From assembly GCA_047626725.1 (NCBI GenBank), contig JBLHSG010000001.1, forward strand, positions 174,720 to 238,719: 64,000 bases of DNA, written 5' to 3'. The notes under the pieces are model-generated. The model was not told where the DNA came from. It ran no database searches and saw nothing but the letters and a program-made list of their open reading frames with translations. Below, in pieces: positions 16,840-24,112 of the stretch (positions are counted from its first letter, which is position 1; each line of letters opens with the position of its first letter). Position numbers and translations under genes: made by a program. The DNA is from Ascidiaceihabitans sp034111945 (lineage in GTDB: Bacteria; Pseudomonadota; Alphaproteobacteria; Rhodobacterales; Rhodobacteraceae).

Positions 16840-17660
16840 ACGTTGAATGGAGCGACGCGCCCAGCCAGAGATTGCGCGTTGGCGATGCAGCATTAGAATA
16901 TGCGTGTTTTGGCCCGTCACCTGATCAAGCCCCGACGATTGTACTGCTGCACGAAGGGTTGGGGTGTGCTGCGTTGTGGCGTGATTTGCCACAGCGGTTA
17001 ACGGCGGCGACTGGCTTTGGCGTTCTTGCCTATTCGCGCGCGGGCTATGGGCGGTCGTCGACGATCGAACGGCCGCGCCCATTGGATTATCAAACCCGCG
17101 AAGCCACAGATGTTATCGGGCCAGTTTTGGATGCGGTCGGCGTGCAGCGCGCCGTGTTGATGGGCCACAGCGATGGGGCGACGATGGCTGCGATTTATGC
17201 CGGATCTGTTTCTGATATGCGGGTGCGGGCGTTGATTTTGATGGCCCCGCAATTCTTTATGGAAGCCCAAGGTCTTGACGCGATCCGCGCCAGTAAATCG
17301 CAGTACGAACAGGGTGATCTGAAGGCCAAAATGACCAAGTATCACGATGATCCGGATGCCGCATTTTACGGATGGCATGATGCGTGGGTTGACCCGGCCA
17401 ATTCGGATTGGAACGTGGCGGACTGCATTGATCATTTGCGAATTCCGGTGCTTGCGATCCAAGGATGCGATGATGCGTTCGGAACGCTTGACCAAATTTC
17501 CGAGATCGAGAACCGGATTTACTCACCGGTCGAAACATTGATCCTTGAGGGCTGTGGGCACGCGCCACATTTTGAAAAACCGGATGAAATCTTGCATGCT
17601 GTCACTGATTTTTGCGCCAGATTAGACCGCATTGAAAACGCACGCGTCGACATTGCCTGA
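16836..17660 (+). CDS. Alpha/beta hydrolase of the box cluster
   Basis: 274-residue alpha/beta-hydrolase. Nucleophile elbow GHSDG (Ser112), acid Asp212 or Asp213 in GCDDAFG, catalytic His242 in GCGHAPHFEKP. Hydrolases like this are often found in box clusters and have been proposed to hydrolyse benzoate esters or stray CoA thioesters; the substrate is not established from sequence. Overlaps the ligase start-stop (ATGA) and the following DUF309 frame by 29 bp. Confidence 0.8.
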   Translation: MNVEWSDAPSQRLRVGDAALEYACFGPSPDQAPTIVLLHEGLGCAALWRDLPQRLTAATGFGVLAYSRAGYGRSSTIERPRPLDYQTREATDVIGPVLDAVGVQRAVLMGHSDGATMAAIYAGSVSDMRVRALILMAPQFFMEAQGLDAIRASKSQYEQGDLKAKMTKYHDDPDAAFYGWHDAWVDPANSDWNVADCIDHLRIPVLAIQGCDDAFGTLDQISEIENRIYSPVETLILEGCGHAPHFEKPDEILHAVTDFCARLDRIENARVDIA

Positions 17661-18081
17661 CGATATTCCCACGCCGCCGCACGCTTATGTCCCAGGCCAG
17701 ACTGCGCGCCATCCAGAGGATCGGTTCGATGCGATCAAAACGGATGTTGGTGCGGATGTGGCTATGGAACAGACGCAGGCGTGGCGTGCCGGATTGCGCT
17801 ATTTCGAGATAGGGTATTTTTGGGAATGTCACGAGGTGCTCGAGGCGGTTTGGATGACGCTACCAAACCCATCGCCAGAGCGGAATTTGACCCAAGCACT
17901 GATCCAATTGGCCAATGCACGACTAAAACTAAAGATGGGTAAACCGCGTGCGACCCGGCGATTGTGCGCCATGGTTCAAAATTTGTTGAGCGGGTGTGAC
18001 GGCACGATTCTAGGGATCGAGGTCGATCAACTACGATCTAGGTGCGATAGAACCCTGCGGGAGGCTGAAAATGGTGCATAA
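17632..18081 (+). CDS. DUF309 family protein
   Basis: 149 residues from a TTG start that lies inside the hydrolase gene. The DUF309 core is clear: FEIGYFWECHEVLEAVWM near residue 58, with His and Glu residues that look like a metal site, followed by QALIQLANARLKLKMG. DUF309 proteins have no settled function. The N-terminal segment AYVPGQTARHPEDRFD looks genuine, which supports the early TTG start over the next ATG (codon 44). Its place between the ligase, hydrolase and boxC suggests co-expression with the pathway. Confidence 0.75.
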   Translation: MKTHASTLPDDIPTPPHAYVPGQTARHPEDRFDAIKTDVGADVAMEQTQAWRAGLRYFEIGYFWECHEVLEAVWMTLPNPSPERNLTQALIQLANARLKLKMGKPRATRRLCAMVQNLLSGCDGTILGIEVDQLRSRCDRTLREAENGA

Positions 18082-18097
18082 GGTGCAGTAAAGTGCA
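18075..18097. promoter_or_regulatory. BoxR-type operator upstream of boxC
   Basis: Three TGCA tetramers at 18075, 18084 and 18094. The last two are exactly 6 bp apart (TGCA-GTAAAG-TGCA), matching the BzdR/BoxR operator form; the first two are 5 bp apart. The cluster overlaps the end of the DUF309 gene and lies about 95 bp before the boxC ATG, so boxCBA has its own regulated promoter. Confidence 0.65.
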
Positions 18098-18189
18098 GAT
18101 AATTTGAATGCTAGACGAGTATCCTGCAATTTCCGGTCAAAATTGGTAATATAGTGATCAATTCGCGTATCCACGCACGAGGATCCTAA

Positions 18190-19848
18190 ATGACCAAACG
18201 CATCGAATTCCAAACTGATCCTAGCCAATATCGTCACTGGCGTGTGGAATATGACGGGCCAATTGCAAACCTGTTTATGGACGTCGACGAAGATGGCGGC
18301 CTGTTCGATGGCTATCAGCTAAAGCTGAATTCATACGACTTGGGTGTGGATATCGAACTGGCTGACGTGGTGCAGCGCATGCGATTTGAACACCCCGAGG
18401 TCAAGGTTGTCGTGATGCAATCAGCTAAGGACAAAGTGTTTTGCGCGGGTGCGAATATTCGGATGCTGGGTGGTGCTGCGCATAGCCACAAAGTCAATTT
18501 TTGCAAGTTTACCAACGAGACGCGCAACACTTACGAGGCGGCGCTGACAGACAGTGGTCAGAACTATATTTGCGCGATTAAAGGGGCGTGCGCAGGTGGT
18601 GGGTACGAACTGGCGCTGGCCTGTAATCACATCATGTTAACCGATGATTCCACATCGTCAGTTTCGTTGCCCGAGGTGCCATTGCTCGCGGTTTTGCCCG
18701 GAACAGGCGGGCTCACGCGGGTGACTGACAAGCGCAAAATGCGGCGCGATCTAGCGGATGTTTTTTGTTCGGTCGAAGAAGGGGTAAAGGGCAAGCGCGC
18801 AGTTCAATGGCGTTTGGTTGACGAGATTTTCCCAAATTCGAAATTCGATGATGCGGTCAAAGAACGGGCGCGCGCATTGGCTGAACAATCGACCAAAGCG
18901 GAGGCAACAAAGGGCGTCATTCTGGGGTCTTTGCACCGTGAGTTGACGGAGAACGCAGTGACCTATTCGACGGTCGAAGTGACGATGGATCGCGCCGCGC
19001 GCCGGTCACGTATTTTGATCAAAGGTCCAGAACAAGATGCCCCTGCGGACATGGCCGGCTTTGAGGCGCAGGGTGATCAGGCATGGATGCTGCGCTGTGC
19101 CCGTGAACTTGATGATGCAATTTTGCATTTGCGCTTGAACGAGATTGAATTGGGTTTGGTCGAGTTTCAAACCCAAGGCGACGGCGATTTGGTGACGGCA
19201 CACGAGGCGCTGTTGTTGACCAATGCGGATCACTGGCTGGCCAACGAAGTGCTGAAATATTGGAAGCGCGTGTTGAAACGTGTCGACATGACCTCGCGAT
19301 CTTTGGTTGCCATTGTGGAACACGGCAGTTGTTTTGCGGGTCCCTTGGCAGAGCTGCTTTGGGCCGTTGATCGCAGCTATATGATGATGGACGAATTCGA
19401 CGGTGACAATCGGCCTTTGGCGGCAGTCACCCTTAGCGTGGGCAATTTCGGCACCTATCCGATGGGCAATGATCTGACCCGTTTGCAGACCCGATTTTTG
19501 GGAACACCCGAGGCAGTTGATACGGCAAAACTGCGTATTGGTGGCGCGATTGAAGGCGAGGAGGCCGAAGAGCTGGGCCTTGTTACGTTTGCGTATGATG
19601 ACATTGATTGGGAAGACGAGGTGCGTCTGTTCATGGAAGAACGCGCAAGTTTCAGCCCCGATGCAATGACTGGAATGGAAGCGAACCTGCGGTTTGCCGG
19701 CCCTGAAACGATGGAAACACGCATTTTTGGACGCTTGACAGCATGGCAAAATTGGATATTCCAACGCCCGAATGCAGTGGGCGAAGACGGCGCATTACAG
19801 CGGTACGGCACCGGCGTGCGCGGCAAATACAATATGGACCGGGTGTAG
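18190..19848 (+). CDS. boxC: Benzoyl-CoA-dihydrodiol lyase (2,3-epoxybenzoyl-CoA dihydrolase)
   Basis: 552 residues, the length and double-crotonase arrangement of BoxC. The first crotonase half has KDKVFCAGANIRMLGG near residue 80 and IKGACAGGGYELALACNH; the second half has SLVAIVEHGSCFAGPLAELLW near residue 370. BoxC opens the non-aromatic ring of 2,3-epoxybenzoyl-CoA hydrolytically, giving 3,4-dehydroadipyl-CoA semialdehyde and formate. Start ATG follows GAGGATCCTAA. Operon order boxC-boxB-boxA. Confidence 0.96.
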   Translation: MTKRIEFQTDPSQYRHWRVEYDGPIANLFMDVDEDGGLFDGYQLKLNSYDLGVDIELADVVQRMRFEHPEVKVVVMQSAKDKVFCAGANIRMLGGAAHSHKVNFCKFTNETRNTYEAALTDSGQNYICAIKGACAGGGYELALACNHIMLTDDSTSSVSLPEVPLLAVLPGTGGLTRVTDKRKMRRDLADVFCSVEEGVKGKRAVQWRLVDEIFPNSKFDDAVKERARALAEQSTKAEATKGVILGSLHRELTENAVTYSTVEVTMDRAARRSRILIKGPEQDAPADMAGFEAQGDQAWMLRCARELDDAILHLRLNEIELGLVEFQTQGDGDLVTAHEALLLTNADHWLANEVLKYWKRVLKRVDMTSRSLVAIVEHGSCFAGPLAELLWAVDRSYMMMDEFDGDNRPLAAVTLSVGNFGTYPMGNDLTRLQTRFLGTPEAVDTAKLRIGGAIEGEEAEELGLVTFAYDDIDWEDEVRLFMEERASFSPDAMTGMEANLRFAGPETMETRIFGRLTAWQNWIFQRPNAVGEDGALQRYGTGVRGKYNMDRV

Positions 19849-19927
19849 TTTTGGGGAATTTCCCGCCACTCAAAGTTTGAATTCAAAATAGATACGGGTG
19901 CCAAGACGCCCAATGCAGGAGACAAAC

Positions 19928-21376
19928 ATGGACTTGTTAAACGTAAGCTATGACACACAAATTCCGAATAATGTTGGCCTAAGTCAGGATAAAAAGGTGC
20001 TCAAGGCGCTGGAGAAATGGCATCCGGGTTACATCAATTGGTGGAACGATTTGATCCCGCAAAATTTCCAAAACAGCATGGTGTATTTGCGCACGGCTGT
20101 GTCGGTTGACCCAAAAGGGTGGGCAAAGTTTGATTACGTAAAGATGCCGGAATACCGCTGGGGCGTTTTGCTGGCACCTGCCGTAGAAGACCGCAAAATT
20201 CCGATGGGTGAACATCTTGGCGAACCTGCATGGCAAGAGGTGCCAGGCGAATATCGCAATATGCTGAAACGTTTGATCGTGATCCAAGGCGACACGGAAC
20301 CGGGTTCAGTTGAACAGCAACGGTTCTTGGGGCTGACCGCGCCATCCCTGTACGACATGCGCAACCTGTTTCAGGTGAATGTCGAAGAAGGGCGGCACCT
20401 GTGGGCGATGGTGTATTTGCTGCAAAAGTACTTTGGCAAAGACGGGCGCGAAGAGGCCGACGACATGTTGGTTCGCTCATCCGGTTCCGAGGATTCACCG
20501 CGGATGTTGGGCGCGTTTAACGAAGAAACGCCTGATTGGCTTTCGTTCTTTATGTTCACTTATTTCACGGACCGTGACGGCAAAATGCAATTGGAAAGCC
20601 TTGCGCAATCCGGCTTTGACCCGTTATCGCGGACCTGCCGTTTTATGCTGACAGAAGAAGCGCACCATATGTTCGTGGGTGAAACCGGCGTTGGTCGCAC
20701 GATCCAAGCGACGCTGAATGCGATGCACGCCAACGGTATCACCGACCCCTATAACATTGCCAAAATTCGCGATTTGGGCGTGATTGATCTGCCTACAATT
20801 CAGAAAAAGCTGAATTTGCACTACACGCTGTCCTTGGATCTTTTTGGTCAAGAGGTCAGCACCAATGCGGCAAATGCGTTCAACTACGGCATCAAAGGTC
20901 GCTACATGGAGCAGCGGATTGATGACGATCATAAACTGCAAAACGATACGTATCCGGTGACGTCGATCAAAGATGGGCAAATTTTAACGGAGGACGTGCC
21001 GGCATTGACCGCGATCAATATGAGGCTGCGCGATGACTATGTGCGTGATGCGTCTGGTGGTGTTGGCCGCTGGAACAAGATGATCGCAAAGTCCGGTATC
21101 CAGTTCGAATTGAAGATGCCGCATGAAGGGTTCCACCGCCAGATCGGGGTGTTTTCATCCGTGGCGGTTGACCCTGACGGGAACATTATTTCGGCCGAAG
21201 ATTGGGCTGCCCGATCCGAGGAATGGTTGCCGAGCAAAGAAGACGGGGCGTACATTCAGTCGTTGATGAAACCGTGTTTCGAGGCCGGGAAATACGCAAC
21301 CTGGATCGCACCACCCAAGGTCGGGATTGACAACAAGCCGGGCGATTTTGAGTATGTGAAATTGCATATGGCCTGA
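19928..21376 (+). CDS. boxB: Benzoyl-CoA 2,3-epoxidase, oxygenase component
   Basis: 482-residue class I diiron epoxidase of the hybrid benzoate pathway, forming 2,3-epoxybenzoyl-CoA from benzoyl-CoA and oxygen. Diiron ligands are visible in NVEEGRHLW (EExxH) near residue 150 and in LTEEAHHMFVGETG near residue 240. The frame is open ten codons upstream, but the ATG at 19928 follows CAGGAGACAAAC and matches family proteins. Electrons come from BoxA encoded next. A palindromic repeat lies between the two genes. Confidence 0.97.
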   Translation: MDLLNVSYDTQIPNNVGLSQDKKVLKALEKWHPGYINWWNDLIPQNFQNSMVYLRTAVSVDPKGWAKFDYVKMPEYRWGVLLAPAVEDRKIPMGEHLGEPAWQEVPGEYRNMLKRLIVIQGDTEPGSVEQQRFLGLTAPSLYDMRNLFQVNVEEGRHLWAMVYLLQKYFGKDGREEADDMLVRSSGSEDSPRMLGAFNEETPDWLSFFMFTYFTDRDGKMQLESLAQSGFDPLSRTCRFMLTEEAHHMFVGETGVGRTIQATLNAMHANGITDPYNIAKIRDLGVIDLPTIQKKLNLHYTLSLDLFGQEVSTNAANAFNYGIKGRYMEQRIDDDHKLQNDTYPVTSIKDGQILTEDVPALTAINMRLRDDYVRDASGGVGRWNKMIAKSGIQFELKMPHEGFHRQIGVFSSVAVDPDGNIISAEDWAARSEEWLPSKEDGAYIQSLMKPCFEAGKYATWIAPPKVGIDNKPGDFEYVKLHMA

Positions 21377-21382
21377 ATGAAG

Positions 21383-21405
21383 ATGGTGGGCGAAACGCCC
21401 ACCGT
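21383..21405. repeat. Dispersed palindromic repeat, copy 1 (boxB-boxA gap)
   Basis: GGTGGGCG and CGCCCACC (21385-21392, 21396-21403) form a perfect eight-pair stem around AAA. The same core palindrome recurs at 51965, 57130 and 57181, always between or after genes. Inside the box operon it would form a strong RNA hairpin without a T-run, so it may stabilise the boxB message rather than terminate it. Confidence 0.7.
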
Positions 21406-21447
21406 GCCGGTCTTCCTGAACCATGAAATCTCTACAGAAAGCGCCCC

Positions 21448-22644
21448 ATGTCGCATCCTTTGCCATTCAAACAGCACCTGATTGATCCGGAAATCTGCAT
21501 CCGCTGTTACACGTGCGAAATGACCTGCCCGCTTGAGGCGATCGTGCACAACGATGACACCGTGGTTGTCGACGCGGAAAAATGCAATTTCTGTATGGAT
21601 TGCATACCTGTTTGTCCAACCGGATCAATTGATGAATGGCGGGTTGTGAACACGCCCTACTCGGTCGAAGAACAGTTCGGATGGGAGGACTTGCCCGAGC
21701 AAGAGGCGATCGAAGCGGCACCTGATGGTGGCGAAGATGTGGCTATGGATGATGTCATCGCGACCTTGTTGGCACAGGCACATGAGGGGGCAGGCGGCAA
21801 AGCCAAGGCACCAGTCACGGCAGCAAAACCGACCATTAATATGTATAATCTGGGCAAGCCTGCGCGCGCGACAGTGCAGGGCAATTATCGTTTGACCGAA
21901 GCAGACAGCGACGGCGACGTGCGCCATATTATCCTGGATTTAGGCAGCCTGCCGTTTCCGGTTCTTGAGGGGCAAAGCGTTGGCATCATCCCACCCGGAT
22001 TGGACGCGAACGGAAACGCACATTTGCCGCGGCTGTATTCGGTGTCTAGCCCACGTGATGGTGAACGCGCAGGTTTCAACAATTTGTCTTTGACAGTGAA
22101 ACGCGAGGACGCTGGGTTATGTTCAAACTACGTCTGCGATTTGGGCAAGGGCGACGAGGTTAATTTGACAGGACCGTTCGGTGCGACGTTCCTTTTGCCA
22201 TCTGATCCTGCCGCGCAGGTTTTGATGATTTGCACTGGCACTGGGTCTGCCCCATTTCGGGGAATGACCATGCACCGGCAGCGCGAAATGCCAAGTGTTC
22301 AAGGTGCGCTGTCACTGGTGTTTGGTGCGCGCAGCCCGCGCGATTTACCCTATTTTGGTCCCTTGAATAAAGTGCCTGATGCGTTTTTACGCAAGTCATT
22401 TGCATTTAGCCGCCAGCCTGATGCGCCCAAACAATACGTGCAGGACAAGCTGCGCGAAAACAGCGATTGCGTTGCGAAGGTACTGAATGATCCAAACGGA
22501 TACATCTATATTTGTGGGCTAAAGGCGATGGAAAACGGGGTCGAAGAAGCGCTCAAGGATATTGCGCGCGCCGCCGACCTTGACTGGGCAAGCCTGCGCG
22601 ATGCAATGCGTGAGGATGGTCGCTATCACGTGGAAACCTATTGA
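21448..22644 (+). CDS. boxA: Benzoyl-CoA 2,3-epoxidase, NADPH-dependent reductase component
   Basis: 398 residues. The N-terminal ferredoxin part has two 4Fe-4S motifs, C17-C20-C23-C27 and C46-C49-C52-C56. A linker of about 70 residues then leads to a ferredoxin-NADP reductase module with FAD motif RLYSVSSP and NADP motif CTGTGSAPFRGM, ending in the typical C-terminal tyrosine (HVETY). It passes electrons from NADPH to the diiron centre of BoxB. Confidence 0.96.
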   Translation: MSHPLPFKQHLIDPEICIRCYTCEMTCPLEAIVHNDDTVVVDAEKCNFCMDCIPVCPTGSIDEWRVVNTPYSVEEQFGWEDLPEQEAIEAAPDGGEDVAMDDVIATLLAQAHEGAGGKAKAPVTAAKPTINMYNLGKPARATVQGNYRLTEADSDGDVRHIILDLGSLPFPVLEGQSVGIIPPGLDANGNAHLPRLYSVSSPRDGERAGFNNLSLTVKREDAGLCSNYVCDLGKGDEVNLTGPFGATFLLPSDPAAQVLMICTGTGSAPFRGMTMHRQREMPSVQGALSLVFGARSPRDLPYFGPLNKVPDAFLRKSFAFSRQPDAPKQYVQDKLRENSDCVAKVLNDPNGYIYICGLKAMENGVEEALKDIARAADLDWASLRDAMREDGRYHVETY

Positions 22645-22683
22645 TGAGCGCGCCATTGTTGAGCCATTGGTTAGGACGGCGTC

Positions 22684-23571
22684 ATGAATAAACCTAGCGA
22701 TTTTGCGCATCAAAGCCCGCTGATTGAACGCTTGTCGGAACGGGTGCGTGCAGCGCGCAAGGCGGCAGGAATTCCGCGTCGCGAATTGTCTGAACGCTCT
22801 GGCGTGTCACCGCGTTATCTTGCGCAATTGGAAAGCGGCGAGGGCAATATTTCTGTGTTGCTGTTAGAACGTGTGGCCGCTGCGCTAGGGCTAAAGATTG
22901 AGGATTTCGTAAGCGATTTCGGCCCCCTGAGCGAAGATACACAGCGTGTTGCGCGCCTGTATCAAGGCGCTTCACCTGATGTGCAGGGGCGTGTGCGCAG
23001 CCTTTTGTCACCGCAAAACGAGGCGGCGATGCGTGCGCAGCGGGTGTGTTTGGTCGGCTTGCGTGGTGCGGGCAAATCAACGCTTGGGCGGCGGGCGGCA
23101 CACGCGCTTCGCATTCCGTTTGTTGAACTGAAATCAGAGATCGAAACGCGTGTCGGCATGCCTGTTTCCGAGATTATGGCGCTGTACGGTCAAGATGGAT
23201 ACCGCGCGTTCGAGGCAGAGGCGATTGAAGCCGTGACACAAGCACATGAGCGTGTAATTCTGTCTGTTGGGGGCGGGATCGTTGCCGAAGCAGAGACGTT
23301 TTCCGACCTGTTGGCCCGCTTCCACACCATCTGGATCAGAACCAGTCCTGCGGAACATATGGAACGGGTGCGCGCGCAAGGTGATCTACGCCCTATGGCT
23401 GGAAACCCCCAAGCGATGGACCAGTTAAAAGCGCTTTTGACCGCGCGCGAACCGATTTATGGACAGGCGCAGGCCCAAGTTGATACGTCAAACCGGCCTG
23501 AACAAAGTTCGGTTAATGACGTTTTGACGGTGATTGCAAAACACAGATTCATCGACAAGCCGGGGCCCTAA
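22684..23571 (+). CDS. boxR: BoxR, XRE-type regulator fused to a shikimate-kinase-like domain
   Basis: 295 residues. N-terminal XRE helix-turn-helix (about 17-72, with RRELSERSGVSPRYLAQLESG) and a C-terminal shikimate-kinase-like domain starting VCLVGLRGAGKST (P-loop 125-133). This is the BzdR/BoxR architecture, in which the kinase-like domain senses benzoyl-CoA and releases the repressor from TGCA-N6-TGCA operators. Such operators are present before the ligase gene and boxC. The next gene starts at the base after its stop. Confidence 0.95.
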   Translation: MNKPSDFAHQSPLIERLSERVRAARKAAGIPRRELSERSGVSPRYLAQLESGEGNISVLLLERVAAALGLKIEDFVSDFGPLSEDTQRVARLYQGASPDVQGRVRSLLSPQNEAAMRAQRVCLVGLRGAGKSTLGRRAAHALRIPFVELKSEIETRVGMPVSEIMALYGQDGYRAFEAEAIEAVTQAHERVILSVGGGIVAEAETFSDLLARFHTIWIRTSPAEHMERVRAQGDLRPMAGNPQAMDQLKALLTAREPIYGQAQAQVDTSNRPEQSSVNDVLTVIAKHRFIDKPGP

Positions 23572-24054
23572 GTGAACACGCGCACCTGTTTGGAAAATGC
23601 GTTTTGGCTGGCCTGTGATGATCTGCTTTTCACCCACACAAACCCTTGGGAACTGGACGAGGCGCTGAAGAACTTTGGCTTTGGCATCGGGCCGTGCGAG
23701 GTGATGGATCACGTCGGGCTTATCAATGTTCATGCGCGCGATGGGGCACATGCGTCTGCTATTCTGCCGCGGATGGTGACCGAAGGGCGAGTTGGGAAAA
23801 TTGGTGGTGTCGGATTTTATCGCTATCCTGGCGGCGGTGGTGCTGTCATCGATCCGTTAATCGAGGATCTAATTCTTGAGGAAGCGTGGTTCGCCAAAGT
23901 TGCCCGCACGCCGTTGAACGACACGCAATTGGTCGACTACATTCTTGAGAAATTGAAGGCCGCGATACAGGGGGTGAACCACGAAACCGCGCTGGCAATC
24001 GTATGTGAACAATTGCACTTCCCGCGTGCCAAGCTGGACTTGATCACCGCGTAA
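23572..24054 (+). CDS. Stand-alone 3-hydroxyacyl-CoA dehydrogenase C-terminal domain protein
   Basis: 160 residues from a GTG directly after the boxR stop (TAA-GTG). The sequence resembles only the C-terminal helical domain of 3-hydroxyacyl-CoA dehydrogenases: FGFGIGPCEVMDHVGLINV near residue 36, and GRVGKIGGVGFYRYPGGG, where GRLGRKTGKGFYDY is usual. The N-terminal NAD-binding Rossmann domain is absent, and the DNA before it is fully used by boxR, so this is not a simple frameshift remnant. It may be a binding or partner domain for a CoA intermediate of the box pathway. Catalysis as a dehydrogenase is unlikely. Confidence 0.75.
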   Translation: MNTRTCLENAFWLACDDLLFTHTNPWELDEALKNFGFGIGPCEVMDHVGLINVHARDGAHASAILPRMVTEGRVGKIGGVGFYRYPGGGGAVIDPLIEDLILEEAWFAKVARTPLNDTQLVDYILEKLKAAIQGVNHETALAIVCEQLHFPRAKLDLITA

Positions 24055-24060
24055 TCCAAT

Positions 24061-24090
24061 AAAAAAGGGCCGCGAAAAACGCAGCCCCTT
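24061..24090 (-). terminator. Intrinsic terminator after the orphan binding-protein gene
   Basis: Read leftward: AAGGGGCTGCG pairs with CGCGGCCCTT (one bulged G, one G-T pair) around TTTTT and is followed by TTTTTT. It lies 22 bp after the stop of the ABC binding-protein gene and 6 bp beyond the convergent box operon. Confidence 0.8.
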
Positions 24091-24112
24091 CGTGAAAATT
24101 ATGTCGAAAAAC

